NCBI RefSeq assembly: GCF_963678635.1
Contig: NC_087070.1
Coordinates: 33,617,955-33,681,954, forward strand
Length of the DNA: 64,000 nt
Origin: Symsagittifera roscoffensis
Taxonomy: Eukaryota > Xenacoelomorpha > Acoela > Convolutidae
Reading direction: 5' to 3'
Under the pieces are notes generated by a model. It had not been told where the DNA came from. It saw only the letters and a program-made list of their open reading frames with translations, and did no database searches. Both the position numbers and the translations under genes were made by a program. Positions 49,031 to 61,192 of the stretch are shown here, piece after piece. The first letter of the stretch is position 1, and each line of letters starts with the position of its first letter.

Positions 49031-49138
49031 CTTTAAATTTCAATGACGTGAACAAGTGCTTTTTTGCAAACAAAAATGTTGTTACGCCAAAAGACTTTTC
49101 GTTACTGGCAATTTTGTTGGAAGTCCTAAAAATTGACG
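49031..49138 (+). CDS. Candidate second exon, 108 bp, phase 1-1
   Basis: After an AG at 49,030 the frame continues from the phase-1 end of the previous exon. It stays open for 36 codons (including FNDVNKCFFANKNVVTPKDF and LAILLEVLKID) and ends at GACG/GTAAAT, again phase 1. The matching phases on both sides support it; the acceptor tract is only moderately pyrimidine-rich. The content looks like a small helical, EF-hand- or saposin-like segment, but I would not name a family. Confidence 0.35.
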
Positions 49139-49249
49139 GTAAATGGTAATCAATAGGATTATCTTTGAATCAAAAATTTAGGTAAGAGATACTTTGTTCT
49201 AATAGTTCCGACCACTTTACAAAGTAAGCAGAAGTAAAGGTAACTTCCC

Positions 49250-49672
49250 GAATGGCATAATTCCCAAATGACATAAAAATGGAAACTTTTCCCAAATGGC
49301 ATAAATTTCAAGTTTTCATTGTAATTTAAACGTTTTCTATCAATTTCTAATTCTAACATTTTGTCAGGAATGAAAGCATGTGAACAAGATTTGGAATTAA
49401 TTGCTTCCAAACTATTTTACGCAACAAATTTGTCGAAAAAGTTGACCACAACAAGCTTATTAATAATTGCAAGCTTATTCTTTTTGCTTTGATAAAAAAA
49501 CTACAACTTTTTCAAGATAAAATGTCAATCAACATTTGAAATGACAATTTGACTAATTTTCTCACATTGTTCACGAAAAAGTTGTTCTCGATTTTTTCAA
49601 TGCAACTGTTGCATAAAATTTATGCCATTTGGGACAATTTTAATTTTTATGCCAATTGGGAATTATGCCGTT
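49250..49672. mobile_element. Foldback element with GGCATAATTCCCAAATG arms
   Basis: The left arm at 49,250-49,308 and the right arm at 49,617-49,672 are inverted copies of about 57 bp. Both carry two related pieces with CCCAAATGGCATAAATTT and GGCATAATTCCCAA. The loop of about 310 bp has no coding. Confidence 0.65.
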
Positions 49673-49916
49673 TGAATTATGGCAGCAATGTTAATTTTAA
49701 TTCCAACAGCACAACCATTCATTATTACTTTTTTAAAACTTGATTCAATCGTCTTTTTTAAAGTAAAACACTAAGAACAAAAAAAACTCAAAAAAAAAAC
49801 TTTTTTGGTTTTGTTTCAGTTTTTTGTTCATTTAAATTGTTTTCTCAAGTCATTGTGTTCAACGCATTCTAAGCTACTTGCACAGCAATTAGCTTTTCTT
49901 ATAACTAACTTGTTTT

Positions 49917-50338
49917 GCTTTAAAGTTTACCACGGTTTTGAAACACAAAGCTGAAAAATCAAATCATGCTCCGGAACAACTTTTTCATAGGTACTCGTTG
50001 TTGTTTTTCCGACCACCTTGTTGTTTTCTTCATAGGTACTCGTAATTGTTTCCGTTGTTCTTTTTCTTTAATCGCAAAAAAACAAGGTCTTTGTTGCTTT
50101 TTACAAAGTTTCTGTCCATTTTTTTGCTCTAAATGAAAAAAGCAACAAAATTCCTTGTTTTTTGTGATGAAAAAAAAACAACAACGAAAACAACAACCAG
50201 TGCCTATGAAGAAAACAACAAGGCGAAAACAACAAGGCGGTCGGAAAAACAACACTGACTACCTATGAAGAAAGTTGTTTCGGAACATGACTTGATTTTT
50301 CAGCTTTGTGCTTCAGTACCGTGGTAAAGATTAAAGCA
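49917..50338. mobile_element. 422-bp nearly full-length palindromic foldback
   Basis: The left end GCTTTAAAGTTTACCACGG pairs with CCGTGGTAAAGATTAAAGC at the right end. CTGAAAAATCAAATCATG pairs with CATGACTTGATTTTTCAG, and pairing continues inward through TTTCATAGGTACTCG-type and ACAAC-rich sequence almost to the centre. No coding; probably a MITE. Confidence 0.75.
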
Positions 50339-51065
50339 TCTTTACAAAGTTTCTGTCCATTTTTTTTCTCTTAATGAAAGAGATCAACAAAATTGGATAA
50401 AACAAGAAAAGCTGGTTGCCAGGCAAATAGCACACAAAGTCTTGAAGTCACGGTACATAGAAGTTGCAAGTTTTTTGATTTTAAAAACAAATGAAATACT
50501 TTTTTTTGCCGTTTTTTCTAATTTTCCTAAATAAAAGCTTGAAGCATCTCTTTTCAAGTAGTTTTTTCTGGAATGTCTTTATTTTATTTTTTTATCTTAA
50601 ATACTTTCTGTGACACCAAATAAGAGCCAGTTTTTTTCATTTGATCATTGAAATCAACAGTTAAAAATTATGTCTAGCGTCTAAGCCACAGTTAATAATG
50701 CTAAAATATGGCTTGAGAAATTAAAAAGAAACATCAAATAAAGAAATTATGATTCTTAAAAAAAGAAGAATTAACTATTAGTATTTTGCATGAACACAAA
50801 CGTCCAATTTTTTCTAAATTTCAGCGGCTCTCTGCTAAATTCAACTGAGCAAGTGCAATAATTTTCAGGCCAGTTTTTCTCAAAATTTAGAGAATGGTTT
50901 TACTTTTCTCCTAGAAATTTCAATCACCAACGCTTCAAAATTATATAACATTCAAAGGTTTTCAAGCTTTTTCAAAATACCCAAAATTGCGCAAAAAAAA
51001 CACCTTTTATGATCTTTTTCTGACCAGTCATAACCTCAAAAACATGAGGTTATCACAGCATTTTA
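50339..51065. other. AT-rich noncoding DNA before the satellite
   Basis: No feature beyond a short repeat of TTTACAAAGTTTCTGTCC (about 50,340), which also occurs inside the preceding foldback near 50,100. It may be an intron of the candidate gene. Confidence 0.4.
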
Positions 51066-54000
51066 ATTGCGAGGCTTTTTGTAAATATTTTTTATATGTC
51101 CATTTTGTTTCTGTGAAACAGTAAGACTCACAGTTGCTTGTAAATATTTGTTATATGTCCAGTTTGTTTCTATGGGACAGTAAAACTCACAATAGTTTGT
51201 AAATATTTGTTATATGTCCGTTTTGTTTCTGTGGGACAGTAAGACTCACAATTGCTTGTAAATATTTTTTATATGTCCATTTTGTTTCTGTGAAACAGTA
51301 AGGCTCACAATTGCTTGTAAATATTTGTTATATGTCCATTTTGTTTCTACGGGACAGTAAGACTCACAATTGCTTGTAAATATTTGTTATATGCCCATTT
51401 TGTTTCTATGGGACAGTAAGACTCACAATTGCTTGTAAATATTTGTTATATGTCCATTTTGTTTCTATGGGACAGCAAGACTCACAATTGCTTGTAAAAC
51501 TTTGTTATATGTCCATTTTGTTTCTATGGGACAGCAAGACTCACAATTGCTTGTAAAAATTTGTTATATGTCCTTTTTGTATCTGTGGGACAGTGAGACT
51601 CACAATTGCTTGTAAATATTTGTTATATGTCCATTTTGTTTCTATGGGACATTAAGACTCAAAATTGCTTGTAAAAATTTGTTATATGTCCATGTTGTTT
51701 CTGTGGGACAGTAAGACTCACAATTGCTTGTAAATTTTTGTTATATGTCCATTTTGTTTCTATGGGACAGCAAGACTCACAATTGCTTGTAAAAATTTGT
51801 TATATGTCCGTTTTGTATCTGTGGGACAGTGAGACTCAAAATTGCTTGTAAATATTTGTTATATGCCCATTTTGTTTCTATGGGACAGCAAGACTCACAA
51901 TTGCTTGTAAAACTTTGTTATATGTCCATTTTGTTTCTATGGGACAGCAAGACTCACAATTGCTTGTAAAAATTTGTTATATGTCTTTTTTGTATTTGTG
52001 GGACAGTGAGACTCACAATTGCTTGTAAATATTTGTTATATGTCCATTTTGTTTCTATGGGACAGTAAGACTCACAATTGCTTGTAAATAAATATTTGTT
52101 ATATGTCCATTTTGTTTCTATGGGACAGTAAGACTCAAAATTGCTTGTAAAATTTTGTTATATGTCCATGTTGTTTCTGTGGGACAGTAAGACTCACAAT
52201 TGCTTGTAAATATTTGTTATATGCCCATTTTGTTTCTATGGGACAGTAAGACTCACAATTGCTTGTAAATATTTGTTATATGTCCATTTTGTTTCTATGG
52301 GACAGCAAGACTCACAATTGCTTGTAAAAAATTGTTATATGTCCGTTTTGTATCTGTGGGACAGTGAGACTCACAATTGCTTGTAAATATTTGTTATATG
52401 TCCATTTTGTTTCTATGGGACAGTAAGACTCAAAATTGCTTGTAAAAATTTGTTATATGTCCATTTTGTTTCTATGGGACAGTAAGACTCAAAATTGCTT
52501 GTAAATATTTTTTATATGTCCATTTTGTTTCTGTGAGACAGTAAGACTCTCAATTGCTTGTAAATATTTCTTAAACGTCCATTTTGTTTCTACGGTACAG
52601 TAAGACTCACAATTGCTTGTAATTATTTGTTTTATGTCCATTTTGTTTCTATAGGACAGTAACCCTCACAATTGCTTGTAAATATTTGTTATAGGTCCAT
52701 TTTGTTTCTATGGGGCAGTAAGACTCACAATTGCTTGTAAATATTTGTTATATGTCCATTTTGTTTCTATGGGACAGCAAGACTCACAATTGCTTGTAAA
52801 TATTTGTTATATGTTCGTTTTGTATCTGTGGGACAGTAAGACTCACAATTGCTTGTAAATAAATATTTGTTATATGTCCATTTTGTTTCTATGGGACAGT
52901 AAGACTCAAAATTGCTTGTAAAATTTTGTTATATGTCCATGTTGTTTCTGTGGGACAGTAAGACTCACAATTGCTTGTAAATATTTGTTATATGTCCATT
53001 TTGTTTCTATGGGACAGTACGGCTCACAATTGTTTGTAAATATTTGTTATATATCCATTTTGTTTCTGTGGGACAGTACGACTAACAATTGCTTGTAAAT
53101 ATTTGTTATAGGTCCATTTTGTTTCTATGGGACAGTAAGACTCACAATTGCTTGTAAATATTTGTTATATCTCCATTTTGTTTCTATGGGACAGTAAGAC
53201 TCACAATTGCTTGTAAATATTTGTTATTTGTCCATTTTGTGTCTAAGGGACAGTAAGACTCACAATTGCTTGTAAAAATTTTTTATATGTCCATTTTGTT
53301 TCTATGGGACAGTAAGACTCACAATTGCTTGTGAATATTTGTTATATGTCCATTTTGTTTCTATGGGACAGTAAGACTCAAAATTGCTTGTAAATATTTT
53401 TTATATGTCCATTTTGTTTCTGTGAGACAGTAAGACTCACAATTGCTTGTAAATATTTCTTAAACGTCCATTTTGTTTCTATGGGACAGTAAGACTCACA
53501 ATTGCTTGTAAAAATTTGTTATATGTCCATTTTGTTTCTATGGGACAGTAAGACTCACAATTGCTTGTAAATGTTTGTTTTACGTCCATTTTGTTTCTAC
53601 GGGACAGTAGGACTCACAATTGCTTGTAAATATTTGTTATATGTCCATTTTGTTTCTGTGGGACAGTAACACTCACAATTGCTTGTAAATATTTGTTATA
53701 TGTCCATTTTGTTTCTGTGGGACAGTAAGAATCAAAATTGCTTGTAAATATTTGTTATATGTCCATTTTGTTTCTGTAGGACAGTAAGACTCACAATTGC
53801 TTGTAAATATTTGTTATATGTCCATTTTGTTTCTATGGGACAGTAAGACTCACAATTGCTTGCAAACATTTGTTAGATGACCATTTTGTTTCCAAGGGAC
53901 AGTAAGACTCACAATTGCTTTAACTATTTGTTATATGTCCATTTTGTTTCTATGGGACAGTAAGACTCAAAATTGCTTGTAAATATTTGTAATATGTCCA

Positions 54001-57000
54001 TTTTTTTTCTGTGGGACAATAAGACTCACAATTGCTTGTAAAAGTTTGTTATATGTCCATTTTGTTTCTCTGGGACAGTAAGACTCACAATTGCTTGTAA
54101 ATATTTGTTATATGTCCATTTTGTTTCTACGGGACAGCAAAACTCACAATTGCTTGTAAATATTTGTTATATGACCATTTTATTTCTGTGGGGCAGTAAG
54201 ACTCACAATTGCTTGTAAATATTTGTTATATGTCCATTTTGTTTCTACGGGACAGTAAGACTCAAAATTGCTTGTGATTATTTGTTATATGTCCATTTTG
54301 TTTCTGTGAGACAGTAAGACTCACAATTGCTTGTAAATATTTGTTATATTCCCATTTTGTTTCTATGGGACAGTAAGACTCACAATTGCTTGTAAATTTT
54401 TGTTATATGTCCATTTTGTTTCTATGGGACAGTAAGAACCACAATTGCTTGTCAATGTTTGTTATATGTCCATTTTGTTTCTAGGGGACAGTAAAGCAAG
54501 ACTCACAATTGCTTGTAAATAATTGTTATAAGTCCATTTTGTTTCTATGGGACAGTAAGACTCACAATTGCTTGTAATTATTTCTTATAAGTCCCTTTTG
54601 TTTCTATGGGACAGTAAGACTCACAATTGCATGTAAATATTTGTTATATGTCCATTTTGTTTCTATGGGACAGTAAGAACCACAATTGCTTGTCAATGTT
54701 TGTTATATGTCCATTTTGTTTCTAGGGGACAGTAAAGCAAGACTCACAATTGCTTGTAAATAATTGTTATAAGTCCATTTTGTTTCTATGGGACAATAAG
54801 ACTCACAATTGCTTGTAATTATTTGTTATGTCCATTTTGTTTTTATGAGACAGTAAGACTCACAATTGCTTGTAAATATTTGTTATATGTCCATTTTGTT
54901 TCTATGGGACAGCAAGACTCAAAATTGCTTGTAAATATATGTTATATGTCCATTTTGTTTCTATGGGACAGTAAGACTCACAACTGCTTGTAAATATTTG
55001 TTATATGTCCATTTTGTTTCTATGGGATAGTAAGACTCACCATTGCTTGTAAATATTTGTTATATGTTCATTTTGTTTCTACGGGACAGTAAGACTCACA
55101 ATTGCCTGTAAATATTTGTTATATGTCCATTTTGTTTCTGTGGGACAGTAAGACTCACAATTGCTTGTAAATATTTGTTATATGTCCATTTTGTTTCTGT
55201 GGGACAGTAAGACTCACAGTTGCTTGTAAATAATTTTTATATGTCCATTTTGTTTCTATGGGATAGTAAGACTCACCTTTGCTTGTAAATATTTGTTTTA
55301 TGTCCATTTTGTTTCTACGGGACAGTAAGACTCAAAATTGCCTGTAAATATTTGTTATATGTCCATTTTGTTTCTGTGGGACAGTAAAACTCAAAATTGC
55401 TTGTAAATATTTGTTAAATAACCATTTTGTTTCTATGGGACAGTAAGACTCACAATTGCTTGTAAGTATTTGTTGTTTGTCCATTTTGTTTCTATGGGAC
55501 AGTAAGACTCACAATTGCTTGTGAATATTTTTTATATGTCCATTTTGTTTCTATGGGACAGCAAGACTCACAATTGCTTGTAAATATTTGTTATAAGTCC
55601 ATTTTGCTTCTATGGGACAGTAAGACTCATAATTGCTTGTAAATATTTGTTATATGTCCATTTTGTTTCTATGGGACAGTAAGACTCACAATTGCTTGTG
55701 AATATTTTTTATATGTCCATTTTGTTTCTATGGGACAGTAAGACTCAAAATTGCTTGTAAATATTTGTTATATGTCCATTTTGTTTTTGTGAGACAGTAA
55801 GACTCACAATTGCTTGTAAATATTTGTTATACGTCCATTTTGTTTCTATGGGACAGTAAGACTCACAATTGCTTGTAAAAAATTGTTATATGTCCATTTT
55901 GTTTCTATGGGACAGTAAGACTCACAATTGCTTGTAAATGTTTGTTTTACGTCCATTTTGTTTCTACGGGACAGTAGGACTCACAATTGCTTGTAAATAT
56001 TTGTTATATATCCATTTTGTTTCTGTGGGACAGTAAGACTCACAATTGCTTGTAAATATTTGTTATATGTCCATTTTGTTTCTGTGGGACAGTAAGACTC
56101 AAAATTGCTTGTAAATATTTGTTATATGTCCATTTTGTTTCTGTAGGACAGTAAGACTCACAATTGCTTGTAAATATTTGTTATATGTCCATTTTGTTTC
56201 TATGGGACAGTAAGACTCACAATTGCTTGCAAACATTTGTTAAATGACCATTTTGTTTCTAAGGGACAGTAGGACTCACAATTGCTTTAACTATTTGTTA
56301 TATGTCCATTTTGTTTCTATGGGACAGTAAGACTCAAAATTGCTTGTAAATATTTGTTATATGTCCATTTTTTTTCTGTGGGACAATAAGACTCACAATT
56401 GCTTGTAAAAATTTGTTATATGTCCATTTTGTTTCTATGGGACAGTAAGACTCACAATTGCTTGTAAAAGTTTGTTATATGTCCATTTTGTTTCTCTGGG
56501 ACAGTAAGACTCACAATTGCTTTCAAAATTGCTTTTAATTATTTGTTATATGTCCATTTTGTTTCTGTGAAACAGTAAGACTCACAATTGCTTGTAAATA
56601 TTTGTTATATGCCCATTTTGTTTTTATGGGACAGTAAGACTCACAATTGCTGGTAAATTTTTGTTATATGTCCATTTTGTTTCTATGGGACAGTAAGACT
56701 CAAAATAGTTTGTAAATATTTGTTATATGTCCATTTTGTTTCTATGAGACAGTAAGACTCACAATTGCTTGTAAATATTTGTTATATGTCCATTTTGTTT
56801 CAATGGGACAGTAAGACTCACAATTGCTTGTAAATATTTGTTATATGTCCATTTTGTTTCTATGGGACAGTAAGACTCACAATTGCTTGTAAATATTTGT
56901 TATATGTCCATTTTGTTTCTATGGGACAGTAAGAACCACAATTGCTTGTCAATGTTTGTTATATGTCCATTTTGTTTCTAGGGGACAGTAAAGCAAGACT

Positions 57001-60000
57001 CACAATTGCTTGTAAATATTTGTTATAAGTCCATTTTGCTTCTATGGGACAGTAAGACTCACAATTGCTTGTAATTATTTGTTATATGTCCATTTTGTTT
57101 CTGTGGGACAGTAAGACTCACAATTGCTTGTAAATATTTGTTATATGTCCATTTTGTTTCTGTGGGACAGTAAGACTCAAAATTGCTTGTAAATATTTGT
57201 TATATGTCCATTTTGTTTCTGTAGGACAGTAAGACTCACAATTGCTTGTAAATATTTGTTATATGTCCATTTTGTTTCTATGGGACAGTAAGACTCACAA
57301 TTGCTTGCAAACATTTGTTAAATGACCATTTTGTTTCTAAGGGACAGTAGGACTCACAATTGCTTTAACTATTTGTTATATGTCCATTTTGTTTCTATGG
57401 GACAGTAAGACTCAAAATTGCTTGTAAATATTTGTTATATGTCCATTTTTTTTCTGTGGGACAATAAGACTCACAATTGCTTGTAAAAATTTGTTATATG
57501 TCCATTTTGTTTCTATGGGACAGTAAGACTCACAATTGCTTGTAAAAGTTTGTTATATGTCCATTTTGTTTCTCTGGGACAGTAAGACTCACAATTGCTT
57601 TCAAAATTGCTTGTAATTATTTGTTATATGTCCATTTTGTTTCTGTGAAACAGTAAGACTCACAATTGCTTGTAAATATTTGTTATATGCCCATTTTGTT
57701 TTTATGGGACAGTAAGACTCACAATTGCTGGTAAATTTTTGTTATATGTCCATTTTGTTTCTATGGGACAGTAAGACTCAAAATAGTTTGTAAATATTTG
57801 TTATATGTCCATTTTGTTTCTATGAGACAGTAAGACTCACAATTGCTTGTAAATATTTGTTATATGTCCATTTTGTTTCTATGGGACAGTAAGACTCACA
57901 ATTGCTTGTAAATATTTGTTATATGTCCATTTTGTTTCTATGGGACAGTAAGACTCACAATTGCTTGTAAATATTTGTTATATGTCCATTTTGTTTCTAT
58001 GGGACAGTAAGAACCACAATTGCTTGTCAATGTTTGTTATATGTCCATTTTGTTTCTAGGGGACAGTAAAGCAAGACTCACAATTGCTTGTAAATATTTG
58101 TTATAAGTCCATTTTGCTTCTATGGGACAGTAAGACTCACAATTGCTTGTAATTATTTGTTATGTCCATTTTGTTTCTATGGGACAGTAGGACTCTAATT
58201 AATTGTAAATATTTGTTATGTGTCCATTTTGTTTCTATGGGACAGTAAGACTCAAAATTGCTTGTAAATATATGTTATATGTCCATTTTGTTTCTGTGGG
58301 ACAGTAAGACTCACAATTGCTTGTAAATATTTGTTATATGTCCCTTTTGTTTCAATGGGAAAGTAAGACTCACAACTGCTTGTAAATATTTGTTATATGT
58401 CCATTTTGTTTCTATGGGATAGTAAGACTCACCATTGCTTGTAAATATTTGTTAAATGTTCATTTTGTTTCTACGGGACAGTAAGACTCACAATTGCCTG
58501 TAAATATTTGTTATATGTCCATTTTGTTTCTGTGGGACGGTAAGACTCACAATTGCTTGTAAATATTTGTTATATGTCCATTTTGTTTGTGTGGGACAGT
58601 AAGACTCACAGTTGCTTGTAAATAATTTTTATATGTCCATTTTGTTTCTATGGGATAGAAAGACTCACCTTTGCTTGTAAATATTTGTTTTTATGTCCAT
58701 TTTGTTTCTACGGGACAGTAAGACTCACAATTGCCTGTAAATATTTGTTTTATGTCCATTTTGTTTCTGTGGGACAGTAAGACTCAAAATTGCTTGTAAA
58801 TATTTGTTATATGTCCATTTTGTTTCTACGGGACAGTAAGACTCACAATTGCTTGTAAATATTTGTTATATAACCATTTTGTTTCCGTGGGACAGTAAGA
58901 CTCACAATTGCTTGTAAATATTTGTTATATGTCCATTTTGTTTCTGTGGGACAGTAAGACTCACAGTTGCTTGTAAAGAATTTTTATATGTCCATTTTGT
59001 TTCTATGGGATAGTAAGACTCATCTTTGCTTGTAAATATTTGTTTTATGTCCATTTTGTTTCTACGGGACAGTAAGACTCACAATTGCTTGTAAATATTT
59101 GTTATATGTCCATTTTGTTTCTGTGGGACAGTAAGACTCAAAATTGCTTGTAAAAATTTGTTATATGACTCACAATTGCTTGTAAATATTTGTTAAATGA
59201 CCATTTTGTTTCTGTGGGACAGTAAGACTCACAATTGCTTGTAAATATTTGTTATATGTTCATTTTGTTTCTACGGGACAGTAAGACTCAAAACTGCTTT
59301 TGATTATTTGTTATATGTCCATTTTGTTTCTGTGGGACAGTAAGACTCACAATTGCTTGTAAATTTTTGTTAGATGCCCATTTTGTTTCTATGGGACAGT
59401 AAGACTCACAATTGCTTGTAAATTTTTGTTATATGTCCATTTTGTTTCTATGGGACAGTAAGACTCAAAATAGTTTGTAAATATTGGTTATATGTCCATT
59501 TTGTTTCTATGAGACGGTAGGACTCTCAATTGCTTGTAAACATTTGTTATATGGCCATTTTGTTTCTATGGGACAGTAAGACTCACAATTGCTTGTAAAT
59601 ATTTTTTGTTTGTCCATTTTGTTTCTGTGGGACAGTAAGACTCACAATTGCTTGTAAATATTTGTTATATGTCCATTTTGTTTCTATGGGACAGTAAAAC
59701 TCACAATTGCTTGTAAATATTTGTTATATGTCCATTTTGTTTCTATGGGACAGTAAGACTCACAATTGCTTGTAAATATTTGTTATATGTCCATTTTGTT
59801 TCTATGGGACAGTAAGAACCACAATTGCTTGTCATTATTTGTTATATGTCCATTTTGTTTCTAGGGGACAGTAAAGCAAGACTCAAAATTGCTTGTAAAT
59901 ATTTGTTATAAGTCCATTTTGTTTCTATGGGACAGTAAGACTCACAATTGCTTGTAAATATTTGTTATATGTCCATTTTGTTTCTATGAGACAGTAAGAC

Positions 60001-61192
60001 TCACAATTGCTTGTAAATATTTGTTATATGTCCATTTTGTTTCTATGGGACAGTAGGACTCTAATTGCTTGTAAAAATTTGTTATGTGTCCATTTTGTTT
60101 CTATGGGACAGTAAAACTCAAAATTGCTTGTAAATATATGTTATATGTTCATTTTGTTTCTGTGGGACAATAAGACTCACAATTGCTTGTAAATATTTGT
60201 TATATGTCCATTTTGTTTCTATGGGACAGTAAAACTCACAACTGCTTGTAAATATTTGTTATATGTCCATTTTGTTTCTATTGGATAGTAAGACTCACCA
60301 TTGCTTGTAAATATTTGTTATATGTCCATTTTGTTTCTACGGGACAGTAAGACTCACAATTGCCTGTAAATATTTGTTATATGTCCGTTTTCATTCTGTG
60401 GGACAGTAAGACTCACAATTGCTTGTAAATATTTGTTATATGTCCATTTTGTTTCTATGGCATAGTAAGACTCACCTTTGCTTGTAAATATTTGTTTTAT
60501 GTCCATTTTGTTTCTACGGGACAGTAAGACTCACAATTGCCTGTAAATATTTGTTATATGTCCATTTTGTTTCTGTGGGACAGTAAGACTCAAAATTGCT
60601 TGTAAATATTTGTTATATTTCCATTTTGTTTCTGTGGGACAGTAAGACTCACAGTTGCTTGTAAATATTTGTTATATGTCCAGTTTGTTTCTATGGGACA
60701 GTAAAACTCACAATAGTTTGTAAATATTTGTTATATGTCCGTTTTGTTTCTGTGGGACAGTAAGACTCACAATTGCTTGTAAATATTTTTTATATGTCCA
60801 TTTTGTTTCTATGGGACAGTAAGAATCACAATTGCTTGTAAATTTTTGTTATACGTCCATTTTGTTTCTATGGGGCAGTAAGACTCACAATTGCTTGTAA
60901 ATATTTGTTCAATGTCCATTTTGTTTCTATGGGACAGTAAGACTCACAATTGCTTGTAAATATTTTTTATATGTCCATTTTGTTTCTATGGGACAGTAAG
61001 ACTCACAATTGCTTGTAAATATTTGTTATATGTCCATTTTGTTTCTATGGGACAGTAAGACTCAAAATTGCTTGTAAATATTTGTTAAATGTCCATTTTG
61101 TTTCTATGGGACAGTAAGAATCACAATTGCTCGTAATTATTTGTAATATGTCCATTTTGTTTCTATGGGATAGTAAGACTCACATTTGCTTG
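51066..61192 (+). repeat. 59-bp satellite array, about 10.1 kb (roughly 170 copies)
   Basis: The unit is 59 bp and contains TTGCTTGTAAATATTTG, TTATATGTCCATTTTG and GGGACAGTAAGACTCAC. Copies differ at a few positions, most often TATG/TGTG/TACG before GGGACAG, CAC/AAA after ACTC, and AATATTTG/AAAATTTG. Irregular units recur: AGAACCACAATTGCTTGTC plus GGGGACAGTAAAGCAAG at about 54,430, 54,670, 56,930, 58,010 and 59,815, showing block duplications. The unit is not a multiple of three and has no long frame. The array begins and ends with partial or divergent units. Confidence 0.95.

Noticed and set aside
49959-50255. 98-residue Phe/Cys-rich minus-strand ORF
   Set aside because: Lies wholly inside the palindromic foldback at 49,917-50,338 and is a by-product of its repeats.
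51066-61192. CRISPR-like look of the regularly spaced repeats
   Set aside because: The units abut with no unique spacers, the unit is 59 bp, and the context is eukaryotic; it is a satellite.
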